From Pontibacter pamirensis (GTDB taxonomy: Bacteria > Bacteroidota > Bacteroidia > Cytophagales > Hymenobacteraceae): DNA of 64,000 nucleotides. Both the position numbers and the translations under genes were made by a program. Shown one piece after another: positions 47,679 through 56,704 of the stretch. Under the pieces are notes generated by a model. That model was not told the DNA's origin, did not search any database, and worked only from the letters and a program-made list of their open reading frames with translations. The stretch lies in assembly GCF_010015475.1 (NCBI RefSeq), contig NZ_SSNI01000018.1:1-64000 (forward strand), given 5' to 3'. Positions within the stretch are counted from its first letter, which is position 1. Each line of letters opens with the position of its first letter.

Positions 47679-47900
47679 ACTGAGAAGGAGGCGGCTTTCT
47701 CAGGTAGAATTCAGGCGAACCATCTGCTTTTTAGCATAAACATGAAACTTAAACTCCCTCAAGGTTATGTATACCCAACTAATTCAAGGTAAAATCTCCT
47801 TATTCATTAAAAAAAGTAGTCCTAAACAGCTTTAGCACCCCCTGCAGCAGCAGCTTTAACGTAAGAACTTCAAAACAACCATGTTTACACGTTAACACAC

Positions 47901-49040
47901 ATGCAAAGCACCAAACAGTATCTTCTTATTGTCTCCTGCCTTACTATTCTACTTATTGCGCAACCCGCCGCTGCGCAGCAAAAGCCGCTTGCAATAGAGC
48001 AAATCGAGGCAAACAAAACAAAAAGAGGCATCATACCGGCGCCGATAGCCTACTATACTCCAAACACGAAATTTGCTTTCGGGGCCTCTGTCATCGGCTA
48101 TCTGAAATTGAGAAGCAAAACAGACACCGCCTCTACCAGGCTTTCCATAGCCCGGCTATTCACCGACTTTACAACAAACAGGCAAACGCACCAGTGGCTT
48201 TTCTGGAATATTTTTACCCGGGACGAAAAGTATTTTATACGCGGTGAAATGCGTCACCGCGTCTTCCGCGACCGCTTCTTTGGCATAGGCAATGAAACGC
48301 CAGACCAAGCCGAGGAAATATTCAGATACAGTTATATAGGCGGCAGGATAGCTCCTTTAAAGAACATCGGGAACCGTGTATTTATTGGGCCCGAATTGCA
48401 GGCAACGAACTACTATGAAACGAATTTAAACCCTGCTGAAGGAGAGTCGCAAAGCCAACTGCTGACAAATCAAATACCGGGTTACAGGGGAGGCATCAAT
48501 ACAGGCATAGGGGTTGCCATCATAAACGACAATAGGAACAACACAGCCTTCCCGAGCAGCGGTTATTACCTGGAAGCTTCTGCACACCGTTTCAGCGAGT
48601 CCTTTGGCGGCGATTTCAATTATAACAACTATAATTTTATTGCCAGCAAATACTGGAGCCTGAAGACAGACAATGTATTTGCCGTTAATGCTGTCCTAAA
48701 CCTGAACGATGGGGAAGTTCCGGTGCAAAGGCTGGCTAGTGCCGGCGGCGAGCAGATTCTGCGCAGCTATAACCGCAACCGTTTTCTTGCCAATAATTTC
48801 GCGGGCGTACAGGCAGAGTACCGCTTTCCGCTTTTCTGGCGCCTGGGTATGGTTGCCTTTGCGGGAGCAGGAGATGTCTTCAATGAGTTTTCCGAAACAA
48901 GCTTATCCTCCCTGAAGTATTCTGTTGGTACCGGCTTCCGGTTAAGACTGCTCCCGGAAGAGAAACTCCACTCCCGGCTGGACATAGGCTATGGCCGGGC
49001 AGGGTTTGCTGTTCAGGTAGGTATAGGCGAAGCATTTTAA
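47901..49040 (+). CDS. barrel-only Omp85/BamA-like outer membrane protein, copy 2
   Basis: A 379-residue paralog of the previous gene, of identical length, with matching blocks throughout (GIIPAPIAYYTPNTKFAFGASVIGYL, FYGIGNETP-like, AVNAVLNLNDGEVPVQRLASAGGEQILRSYNRNRF). A signal peptide ends near AAAQQ. The conserved loop reads ILRSYNRNRF, so the Gly of the RG(F/Y) motif is Ser. It has no POTRA domain. A tandem duplication of copy 1 is the simplest origin. Function not known. Confidence 0.84.
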   Translation: MQSTKQYLLIVSCLTILLIAQPAAAQQKPLAIEQIEANKTKRGIIPAPIAYYTPNTKFAFGASVIGYLKLRSKTDTASTRLSIARLFTDFTTNRQTHQWLFWNIFTRDEKYFIRGEMRHRVFRDRFFGIGNETPDQAEEIFRYSYIGGRIAPLKNIGNRVFIGPELQATNYYETNLNPAEGESQSQLLTNQIPGYRGGINTGIGVAIINDNRNNTAFPSSGYYLEASAHRFSESFGGDFNYNNYNFIASKYWSLKTDNVFAVNAVLNLNDGEVPVQRLASAGGEQILRSYNRNRFLANNFAGVQAEYRFPLFWRLGMVAFAGAGDVFNEFSETSLSSLKYSVGTGFRLRLLPEEKLHSRLDIGYGRAGFAVQVGIGEAF

Positions 49041-49155
49041 TAGCGGATGTACGCGCTGCCGGCGTAAGGCCGGGCTTCGTCGTTTGTACATATCTGGTGG
49101 CATAAACAGGTTCAGCAGCGCCACTGGAATATTTTATTTAGCGCTTTTATTATAA

Positions 49156-49350
49156 AAGCCTAACAGGAACTTCCCGAACAGTTTCGACACCATCTATACT
49201 GATGAAACATACAAGGAGCCCGCTGAGAACCTTGGCCAGAACGTTATAGCTGACTGGTACGACCGCAATGGCGTAGGCGAAAACGACCACTATACGCAAC
49301 TTGGAGACCTGTACCGGTTGATGTCTGTTGAGGAGAAGCAGAACACTAAA
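49156..49350 (+). pseudogene. catalase C-terminal remnant
   Basis: One plus-strand frame, open from a stop at 49153-49155, reads NFPNSFDTIYTDETYKEP, then NVIADWYDRNGVGENDHYTQ and LGDLYRLMSVEEKQ. This order (PNSF, EP, DxHYTQ/DYTQ, GDLYRLM, E-E-K) is the C-terminus of KatA-type catalases. Only about 60 codons remain, with no start or active site, so it is a dead fragment. The intact catalase at 39.4 kb has a different C-terminus, so this is not a recent copy of it. The gene's terminator follows directly. Confidence 0.7.
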
Positions 49351-49388
49351 AGCAGTACTGGTATTGCCAGTGCTGCTTTTCTTTTTTT
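49348..49388 (+). terminator. terminator of the lost catalase
   Basis: AAAAGCAGTACTGG (49348-49361) pairs with 49367-49380 with one wobble, then CTTTTTTT. It lies at the end of the catalase fragment and is the original terminator. Confidence 0.8.
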
Positions 49389-49464
49389 ACCGTTGCTTTT
49401 CAAGGGAAACAAGTCACAAATGCAGGAAAAAATGAACTTCGATGGTGCTTTAGCTGTATGTTTT

Positions 49465-49490
49465 AATATATGAATACATGGCCATATATT
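49465..49490. promoter_or_regulatory. palindromic operator of the ArsR regulator
   Basis: AATATATG (49465-49472) and its exact complement CATATATT (49483-49490) enclose ten bases. The AT-rich palindrome, with ATA-TGAA-CA features, is the type bound by ArsR/SmtB repressors. It lies 24 bases before the ArsR start, so autoregulation is likely. Confidence 0.65.
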
Positions 49491-49513
49491 TTGCCACCCA
49501 ATTGCACCTCTGT

Positions 49514-49819
49514 ATGGATAACCTAAGAGTCAGGATCGACAAAAAAAAATTGGAAAAGGCCGCTTACGTTCTCAAGTGCCTGGCCCACCCCATGCGCATA
49601 AGCATCATTGACTTGCTGGAGCAGCGCAACCGGCTCACTGTTACCCAACTGCAGGAAGTCCTGAAAATTGAGCAGTCTCTCCTCTCTCACCACCTCATTA
49701 ACATGCGAGACAAAGGCATCGTCAGCACGCACCGGGAGGGCAAATACATCTACTACTCTCTCACCGATACAACACTTACAGAAATTATTGACCTTATTAA
49801 CAGGGGCAAAGCATTTTAA
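49514..49819 (+). CDS. ArsR family transcription regulator
   Basis: A 101-residue winged-helix regulator: AHPMRISIIDLLEQRNRLTVTQLQEVLKIEQSLLSHHLINMRDKGIVSTHREGKYIYYSL covers the DNA-binding domain, with recognition helix QSLLSHHL. A single Cys (C22) sits just before AHP. ATG at 49514 is chosen because the alternative at 49478 starts inside the operator. Lacking the usual ELCVC metal motif, it is probably a sulfur- or redox-sensing ArsR, but C22 alone is not proof. The rhodanese gene lies 107 bases downstream in the same direction. Confidence 0.88.
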   Translation: MDNLRVRIDKKKLEKAAYVLKCLAHPMRISIIDLLEQRNRLTVTQLQEVLKIEQSLLSHHLINMRDKGIVSTHREGKYIYYSLTDTTLTEIIDLINRGKAF

Positions 49820-49926
49820 AACGTGTCAATTCATTGAATTGAATTTAAAAGCCATACATGCATGATTCTGCTCTATAATTTCTAAATTTGATACGAGTTA
49901 CATCTGAAGTATTTATACATATACCC

Positions 49927-50328
49927 ATGAAAGCCATACTGTTAGTCTTTATCATTCTTGTCTCTTTCAGTTGTACCGGTCCACAGCATAGTACGCCGGT
50001 GGAGGTCCAGAACCTGAGCACTCAGGAGTTTAAAAGGCAGCGCATGAGTGGCAAAACCATGGTGGTGGATGTGCGCACGCCGGAAGAATTTACCGATGGC
50101 CACCTGACTGGCGCTATCAACTCAGATTACAGAGGCGGGGATTTTGCCGAAGAGATAAAAACTTGGAAGAAGGATAAAGTCTATTATCTATACTGTGCCT
50201 CCGGAAACCGCAGCGGCAAAGCTGCTGAACTAATGAAGGAAGCAGGGTTTCAGCACATCTATAACATTGGCGGCTTTCAAAGTTTAAAAGAAGCAGGTTT
50301 ACCTACTGAACAAGGTGTGGATGAGTAA
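49927..50328 (+). CDS. rhodanese-like domain lipoprotein
   Basis: A 133-residue lipoprotein (lipobox VSFSC, Cys16) with one rhodanese domain. The catalytic Cys90 lies in YCASGNRSGKAA, the loop that holds sulfane sulfur. VVDVRTPEEFTDGHLTGAINSDY is the usual opening. ATG at 49927 gives the signal peptide; an in-frame start at 49888 would add an unlikely leader. It moves or oxidises sulfur in the periplasm. The ArsR upstream is likely its regulator, and a strong terminator follows. Confidence 0.9.
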   Translation: MKAILLVFIILVSFSCTGPQHSTPVEVQNLSTQEFKRQRMSGKTMVVDVRTPEEFTDGHLTGAINSDYRGGDFAEEIKTWKKDKVYYLYCASGNRSGKAAELMKEAGFQHIYNIGGFQSLKEAGLPTEQGVDE

Positions 50329-50346
50329 GTTGAATATGATAGGATT

Positions 50347-50385
50347 AAGGGCAGGAGTAGATGTATACTCCTGCCCTTGTTGTTT
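50347..50385 (+). terminator. terminator of the ArsR-rhodanese unit
   Basis: Perfect 13-base arms AAGGGCAGGAGTA (50347-50359) and complement (50366-50378), followed by a GTTGTTTT tract, 19 bases after the rhodanese stop. Confidence 0.82.
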
Positions 50386-50631
50386 TAAGCAAACATTTTC
50401 TACTGCCCTCTACTGTTCTTCCGGATATCTGTATCTGTAAACCACCTGCCGGGGACATTGGTTTCCCCATACAACAATGCCTAGTTGAAAACCATAACAG
50501 CAAGAAAAACTTCTACCGGCTACAAATTATTCTAATTGTTAATAACCTGTTGATAAATGCTTTTCCCTCAACTTGTATTATGCCTGCCTCCTGCTGTATC
50601 TTAGAGCTGAATAGGAGACAAGAAAAGGGAT
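50386..50631. other. leader of sbcD
   Basis: No gene seen. The stretch is the control region for the nuclease pair. A clear promoter element could not be placed. Confidence 0.4.
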
Positions 50632-51858
50632 ATGCGCGTACTACACACTTCAGACTGGCACCTGGGCCAGCGCCTCGTTAACCTCGAACGGACAGAAGAA
50701 CATCAGTATTTCCTGAACTGGCTGCTGCAAACCATTGAGCAGGAGCAGGTAGAGGTGCTTATTATGGCCGGCGATGTGTTCGACAACGGAGCCCCTTCCA
50801 ACACCGCCCTGAAACTGTACTATGACTTTCTGCGGAGAGTATGCGCCACCTGCTGCCGCCATATCATCATTACGGGTGGTAACCACGATTCCGTTTCTAC
50901 CCTGAACGCCCCACGGGAGCTGCTGGAATGCTTCAATATTTACGTGATTGGTGGTGCCACACCTGACCCGCTGGACGAGTTAATCGAATTGCGAAACACG
51001 CAGGGTCAGTTGGAATTGGTAGTGTGTGCTGTGCCCTTCCTCCGCGACCGCGACATCAGGCTATCTGTGGCCGGAGAAAGCTATGAGGAGCGGGAGCAGC
51101 GCATCAAAGAAGGTATAGCAGCGCATTACGAGGCTTTTGTGCCGCATCTGCACCAGTACAAGGAGCAAGGCATACCTGTGGTAGCAACAGGCCATTTGTT
51201 TGCTGCTGGCAGCACCGCCTGCGACAGTGAGAAAGAGATACATGTGGGCAACCTCGGGCAGATCGGCGCAGAACAGTTCCCGAAGGAGTTCGACTATGTG
51301 GCCCTCGGCCACTTGCACCGTCCGCAGCAGGTAAACAAGCGCCATCACATCCGCTACTCTGGTTCTCCCATTCCCCTTTCCTTCAGCGAGGTAACCGACA
51401 GGAAAGTCAATTACGTGCTGGATTTTGAAGGTGGCAAACTAGCCGACCTAAAGGAGTTGGAGATACCCTGCTGCCGTAAATTAGTGCGCTTCAAAGGTTC
51501 TTTGGAGAAGGTGAAGCAGCAACTGGCAGTGTATGATAACAGTGACTATACTTTAACCGCCTGGGCCGAGATACAGGTAGAACTCGACACGCCCCTCCCC
51601 GACCTGAACCAGCAACTGGAGGAGGTACTGTCACTAAAGCCGGAGATACAGTTGCTCATCCACCGCCCGCCCCTTATCAAGGCCGCAACGCAAACGCTGG
51701 AACAGCAGGTGCACGAAGAAATGGACCTGCACACCCTCCGCGAAAAAGACGTGTTCCTCAAACGCTGCGAAAGCGCCTATCCTGACAGTGACTATTCTGA
51801 ACTGGTGGCTACCTTTTCTGAACTGCTGGAGCTAATGGAACAGGTGGAGGAGAGTTAA
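50632..51858 (+). CDS. sbcD: SbcD nuclease subunit (Mre11-like)
   Basis: A 408-residue DNA repair nuclease subunit. Calcineurin-like metallophosphatase motifs appear in order: HTSDWHLGQ (residues 5-13), AGDVFDNG (about 47), GGNHDSVS (about 84), TGHLFAAGS and ALGHLHRPQ. The C-terminal capping domain follows. It is the nuclease partner of SbcC, which clears hairpins and protein-blocked DNA ends. The sbcC gene lies 162 bases downstream. Length is normal. Confidence 0.95.
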   Translation: MRVLHTSDWHLGQRLVNLERTEEHQYFLNWLLQTIEQEQVEVLIMAGDVFDNGAPSNTALKLYYDFLRRVCATCCRHIIITGGNHDSVSTLNAPRELLECFNIYVIGGATPDPLDELIELRNTQGQLELVVCAVPFLRDRDIRLSVAGESYEEREQRIKEGIAAHYEAFVPHLHQYKEQGIPVVATGHLFAAGSTACDSEKEIHVGNLGQIGAEQFPKEFDYVALGHLHRPQQVNKRHHIRYSGSPIPLSFSEVTDRKVNYVLDFEGGKLADLKELEIPCCRKLVRFKGSLEKVKQQLAVYDNSDYTLTAWAEIQVELDTPLPDLNQQLEEVLSLKPEIQLLIHRPPLIKAATQTLEQQVHEEMDLHTLREKDVFLKRCESAYPDSDYSELVATFSELLELMEQVEES

Positions 51859-52020
51859 AGAAGTTAAAAGTTAGAAGGTTAAAGAGTTAGAAAGTTAACA
51901 TAGACCTCGCAGCGTGCGCAGCTCCTGCGAGGTATAGCACACTACGCAGCAAAAGCCGAACTCTAAAGTCATGTTCGATTAGCACTTGCGCCAGATAAAC
52001 AAAAGCAAACAAGTACACCC

Positions 52021-55000
52021 ATGAAAATCCTTTCTGTCCGTTTCCAGAACCTGAACTCGCTGAAGGGTGAGCATGAAATCCGCTTTGACCAGAGCCCGCT
52101 GGCCGATGCAGGATTATTTGCCATCACAGGCCAGACCGGTGCCGGCAAAACCACCATACTGGATGCCATCACAGTGGGCTTGTATGGATTGGTGCATCGC
52201 CATAGTAGTGATAAGCCACTGGAGCTGATGACACGCCACACAGCAGAGGCCTTTTCGGAGGTGGAGTTTGAGGCGAACGGCCAGCGCTACCGCTCGCGCT
52301 GGCACATCCGCCGCAGCCGGGGCAAAGCAGACGGCAACATGCAGCCGGTGCACATGGAGCTGTGCGACCTGGAGGATGACAAACCATTTGATCTGAAGCC
52401 GAGCCAGGTGCCCGACAGAGTAGCTGAAGTCTGCGGACTGGATTACAACCAGTTCCTCCGCTCCGTCATGCTGTCGCAGGGAGACTTTGCGCGTTTTCTG
52501 AAGGCAAACCCGAATGAACGCAGCAACCTCTTAGAGAAAATCACTGACACTGGCATTTATTCCGAGATTTCTAAATCAGCCTTTGAAAAGGCAAAGACCG
52601 AGCGACAAAAGCGCGAAGCGTTGGAGCGCCGCCTGCAGGACAGCAAGCTACTACCCGAAGAACAGCGCCAGGCATATGAGCAAAGCGTTGCAGAGCTAAA
52701 GGAGCAGGAAGCAGTATTTCAGAAGGAAATCAACCTTGTGCAGGAACAGCTGCAGTGGCTGCAGCAGGTAAAGCAACTACAGTCCAGGAAACAGCAGCAC
52801 GAGGCGGCCCTTCAGGTACAGGAGCAGAAGCTGCAACAACTGCAACCCGATTTCCGGAAGCTGCAGCAGCATGAACAGGCAAACCAGTATGTGGGCGAAC
52901 TAACAGAGATTAAAGCTGCCAACAGCAAGGTGACAGAAGTACAGGAGCAGCTCCTGACACTGGAAAAGCAGTTACCAGTACTGGAGGCGGAGTTGGAGTT
53001 GGCCGGAAAGGTGGCCACGGATGCCGGTAAAGCTTATCTGCAGCAAGAGGAAAAGCTTCAAAAGCTGGAGCCACTCCTGGAGCAGGTTACCAGGCTGGAC
53101 CACCAGCTAAACGCTGTTCGGGATAATTACACAAAAGATAAGTCAACTTATCAGCAATTTGAGGCAGCCCTGAAGCAGGAACAGGCGCTGTTGCCCGAAA
53201 AGCAACAGGAGCTGGAAAAGCTGACGCAGGAGGCCACCGCACTCAAAGGCTGGCTGGAGACCAACCAGCACCTGCAGGACTTGCGGGAAAATCTGCCTGA
53301 GTTCCGGCGGACCCTGAAAGACCTGCAGGAAGTGGAGCAAAAGTTAAATACCAACCAGAAAGAGCAGCAGGAGCTACAAAGCCAACGCGCGCAGGAGGCG
53401 CACCAGGTAAAGCAACTTATACAGGCACAGGAGCAACAGCAGGCACAACAAAAAGAGCTGGAAAAGCAAAAGAAGGAAAAGCTGACACAGCTGCAGGAAA
53501 TTCTCTCCGACAAAAGCATGGAGGAACTGGAGCAGGCGGCACAGGCCCAGCCGGCAGTGCTGGCTCGGTACGAACGCCTGGCTGAATTAGCTCAACAGCA
53601 TGCTGTGTTGCAGCAGAAACTGAAAAGCCTTCAGAACCAAATTGCAGAGCAGGAGCAGGAAACAGCTTCACACAAAACAAAATTAGAGGAAACGCAACGA
53701 AGCCACACAGCTGCCGCAGAACGGCTGGAAGACCTTCAGAAGCTGGTGGTTTTACAGCAGCGCATCCAGGAGTATGAGCAGGCGCGACATACCCTGAAAC
53801 CGGAGGAGCCTTGTCCTTTGTGCGGCTCTGAACATCATCCTTTTGTAGAAGGTGCCTATAGCATCAACCTAACGGAAGAAGAGCAGAAAAGAGACAGTCA
53901 ACAGGCCTTGGTAGCGAAACTTCAGCGCAACATCCACACACTGCAATTGCAAATCAGTGCGCTGCAGCCAAAACTACAGTTAGCTGCACAGGCGAAAGCA
54001 GAAGCTGCGTCAGAAGAGGAACGCCTGCAACTTAGCTTTATCCAGTTAGGAGAAGGCATTGCCTTAAACCTGACAATCGATGAAGCCGCTAAGCTTACAG
54101 AACTGCTACAGAATGAAAAGCAGGCGCTGGACCAGCTGCATAAGACATTGGCGCAGGCCCGCAACCTGAGCCGCGAAACCGAGGCTGTAAACCAGCAACT
54201 AATGCAGCTACGCGAGGCGCAGGTACAGGCGCAGGGCAAATACGCCCAGTTGCAACACTCTGATAAGCTGCTGCAAACGCAGCTGCAAAAGCTTCAGGAT
54301 GCCTTACAGGAGTTTCAGGAGCAGCAACAGGCACATACAGAGATAACAGAGTCTTTTGCAGCCACATATCGCTTAGTCTACAAGCCGGAGGCAAAACAAG
54401 AGCTCCTTCAAACGCTGGAGCAGCAGGCAGCTGCGCACCAGCAGAAACAGCAGGCACTGGAGCAGATGCGTGAAAAGTATATTGAACTGAAAGAGCAGGT
54501 AAAAGCCCTGCAGACGAAGGTACAGGAGAAAGAGCAGGAGTTGAAAGAGCGCCAGGAAAACCTGAGGCTGGAACACGTGAAACTGACAAAGCTGAAGGAA
54601 ACACGCACGCAGCTTTTCGGTGAAAAAGCTCCACAGCAGGAGCGGCAGATGGCCCAGCAGGAACTCCGCCATCTTTCTAATCAGGCAGAAGAAGCCCGTT
54701 CAAAATATCAAAAAAAACAACAGCAGCTGCAGGAGGCACGGCAACGACGAAAAGAGTGCACCTCCAAACATCAGCAAAATAAGTCTGTGCTCGACAGGCT
54801 GCGCGATGCCTTGCTGCAGGTGTTGCAGCAGAAAGGCATCGCGACCATTGAGGTCCTTAGCCAGATGTTGCTGGAACGGGACGAAGCAGACCGTTTGGCT
54901 AACCTGAAAGCCCAGACAGAGAAGCACCTGACAGAAATTCGTAAATCCCTGAGCGATGTGCGGCACGACCTGGAGATAACGCAGGCGAAACAGCTTACTT

Positions 55001-55674
55001 CAGAAAGCACGGAAATACTGCAAAAAACATCCGAAGACAAAAAGCAGCAACAACGGGAGTTGATTGAGCAGCGCGCCCGCTACCAGCAACTGTTAGAGCA
55101 GGACGCAGCGCAACGCGCCAAAAACAAAGAACTGGCCGAGCAGCTGCAAACACAGCAACTGGTATGCAACCGCTGGGACCAACTAGCCGAACTGATTGGC
55201 TCTGCAGATGGAAATAAATTCAGCCGTTTTGCCCAAGGCCTGACCCTGGCCAGGCTCGTTGAACTTGCCAACCGCCACCTGCAAAAGCTCAACGACCGCT
55301 ACCGCATCCTCAAATCCTCAGACGAGGACCTGGAGCTGCTGATAGTGGACACGTACCAGGCCGAAGCCATCCGACCGATGAACACGCTGTCGGGCGGTGA
55401 GAGCTTTCTGGTTAGCCTGGCGCTGGCGCTGGGCCTCTCCGACCTCGCAGGTCGCCGTACTCAGATAAACTCGCTGTTTATTGACGAAGGGTTCGGCACA
55501 CTGGACGCTGAGACACTGGATGCTGCCATATCTACCCTGGAAAATTTACAGGCTGGTGGCAAAATGATAGGCATCATCTCGCATGTCGAGGCGCTGAAAG
55601 AGCGCATCGGCACCCAGATACGCGTGCAAAAGAAAGCCGGAGGTGTGAGCAAGGTGGAAATTGTGGGGTGGTAA
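52021..55674 (+). CDS. sbcC: SbcC ATPase subunit (Rad50-like)
   Basis: A 1217-residue SMC-like ATPase. Walker A GQTGAGKTT (residues 37-45) is at the start; the long middle is coiled coil with a zinc hook CPLCG at C598/C601, which joins two Rad50-type arms; the ABC signature NTLSGGES (about 1121) and Walker B SLFIDEGFGTLD (about 1151) lie at the end. It forms the SbcCD complex with SbcD. The coiled coil is very Gln-rich. The start follows a short leader with repeated AAAGTTAGAA-type sequence; the spacing suggests one transcript. Confidence 0.95.
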   Translation: MKILSVRFQNLNSLKGEHEIRFDQSPLADAGLFAITGQTGAGKTTILDAITVGLYGLVHRHSSDKPLELMTRHTAEAFSEVEFEANGQRYRSRWHIRRSRGKADGNMQPVHMELCDLEDDKPFDLKPSQVPDRVAEVCGLDYNQFLRSVMLSQGDFARFLKANPNERSNLLEKITDTGIYSEISKSAFEKAKTERQKREALERRLQDSKLLPEEQRQAYEQSVAELKEQEAVFQKEINLVQEQLQWLQQVKQLQSRKQQHEAALQVQEQKLQQLQPDFRKLQQHEQANQYVGELTEIKAANSKVTEVQEQLLTLEKQLPVLEAELELAGKVATDAGKAYLQQEEKLQKLEPLLEQVTRLDHQLNAVRDNYTKDKSTYQQFEAALKQEQALLPEKQQELEKLTQEATALKGWLETNQHLQDLRENLPEFRRTLKDLQEVEQKLNTNQKEQQELQSQRAQEAHQVKQLIQAQEQQQAQQKELEKQKKEKLTQLQEILSDKSMEELEQAAQAQPAVLARYERLAELAQQHAVLQQKLKSLQNQIAEQEQETASHKTKLEETQRSHTAAAERLEDLQKLVVLQQRIQEYEQARHTLKPEEPCPLCGSEHHPFVEGAYSINLTEEEQKRDSQQALVAKLQRNIHTLQLQISALQPKLQLAAQAKAEAASEEERLQLSFIQLGEGIALNLTIDEAAKLTELLQNEKQALDQLHKTLAQARNLSRETEAVNQQLMQLREAQVQAQGKYAQLQHSDKLLQTQLQKLQDALQEFQEQQQAHTEITESFAATYRLVYKPEAKQELLQTLEQQAAAHQQKQQALEQMREKYIELKEQVKALQTKVQEKEQELKERQENLRLEHVKLTKLKETRTQLFGEKAPQQERQMAQQELRHLSNQAEEARSKYQKKQQQLQEARQRRKECTSKHQQNKSVLDRLRDALLQVLQQKGIATIEVLSQMLLERDEADRLANLKAQTEKHLTEIRKSLSDVRHDLEITQAKQLTSESTEILQKTSEDKKQQQRELIEQRARYQQLLEQDAAQRAKNKELAEQLQTQQLVCNRWDQLAELIGSADGNKFSRFAQGLTLARLVELANRHLQKLNDRYRILKSSDEDLELLIVDTYQAEAIRPMNTLSGGESFLVSLALALGLSDLAGRRTQINSLFIDEGFGTLDAETLDAAISTLENLQAGGKMIGIISHVEALKERIGTQIRVQKKAGGVSKVEIVGW

Positions 55675-55814
55675 GCAGTATGTAGAAAGCTAATGAATAT
55701 GGCAGAGAAATCGAGAAGAAGCCATTTGTAATATGGCTCATCCAAAAAAGATAAATAGCAGCATTATTTTTCTCCGTTGCACATGTGTATTTTTGTATAA
55801 GCCCATACATACGC

Positions 55815-56669
55815 ATGAGAAAACATTTTCACTTCCTGCTTATTCTTGCGCTCTGTGCAACCATCTCCTGCAGGCAGAGCAGCCGGGACGAGGCCCAGGA
55901 GCAGTTCAGGCAGCGGCAACAGGCGATACTGGAGCGCAACGAAAATCTGCCTGATTCTTTACCTGCCGAAACTACTGCGGAAGAAACTACTACAACTGAG
56001 GAGACAGCCGATACAGCGCCTGACAGACCCTCCACAACTGCCGGAGATAAAGTGATTGGTATAAAAGACGGTGACACAATCGAGCTGCTGCGCAATGGTC
56101 AGTCGGAAACTGTGCGGCTATATGGCGTGGACACACCGGAGAAAAAGCAGGCCTATGGAGAAAGAGCAAGGCAATTCACCTCAGACCTGGCGTTTGGCAA
56201 AACAGTCCGCCTGATAGTGCATAACAAGGACAGGTATGGCCGCACCGTCGGGACTATTATGCTACCCGATGGGCGCAATCTAAACGAGGAACTGGTAAAA
56301 AGCGGCTATGCCTGGCACTATGCAGCTTACTCAAAGGACATGAACCTGGCAAATGCTGAGGTTGATGCCAGGCGGTTTAAGCGCGGCCTGTGGCAGGACC
56401 CAAACCCGGTAGCTCCCTGGGATTTCCGGAAAGAGAAGCGTAGCGGGAACAACAACACCTCCGAAGCTTCTGCCAGCACAGCACCTATACCGGCAGGTGC
56501 CACCAAACGCACCGTATACCTCTGTAACAGCAGCGGTTCCGCCGTATACCACCTCACCGAAACCTGCCACGTGCTGAAGCGTTGCAAGCAGGATATACTA
56601 GCTGTAACGGAGGCCGCCGCTATCAGGGAGTATGACCGTAGAGCCGACAAGGCCTGCAGCAAACTATAA
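55815..56669 (+). CDS. thermonuclease lipoprotein with C-terminal Cys/His module
   Basis: A 284-residue protein from the start at 55815 (MRKHFHF). The lipobox is ATISC (about Cys19), then a Glu/Thr-rich linker, then a staphylococcal nuclease (SNase) domain (about residues 80-195): DGDTIELL, VRLYGVDTPE (catalytic Arg), GERA (Glu), DRYGRTVG (Arg). All three SNase catalytic residues are present. After residue about 230 a separate module VYLCNSSGSAVYHLTETCHVLKRC follows. It cuts DNA or RNA outside the cytoplasm. The module recurs in the next gene. Confidence 0.88.
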   Translation: MRKHFHFLLILALCATISCRQSSRDEAQEQFRQRQQAILERNENLPDSLPAETTAEETTTTEETADTAPDRPSTTAGDKVIGIKDGDTIELLRNGQSETVRLYGVDTPEKKQAYGERARQFTSDLAFGKTVRLIVHNKDRYGRTVGTIMLPDGRNLNEELVKSGYAWHYAAYSKDMNLANAEVDARRFKRGLWQDPNPVAPWDFRKEKRSGNNNTSEASASTAPIPAGATKRTVYLCNSSGSAVYHLTETCHVLKRCKQDILAVTEAAAIREYDRRADKACSKL

Positions 56670-56704
56670 AAATATTTACCTTTGGTAAACCGCCATCAAG
56701 TACA

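Noticed and set aside
54095..54634. 179-codon minus-strand frame
   Set aside because: Antisense to the coiled-coil part of SbcC, Pro/Ala-rich with no domain. The SbcC frame is continuous with all ATPase motifs.
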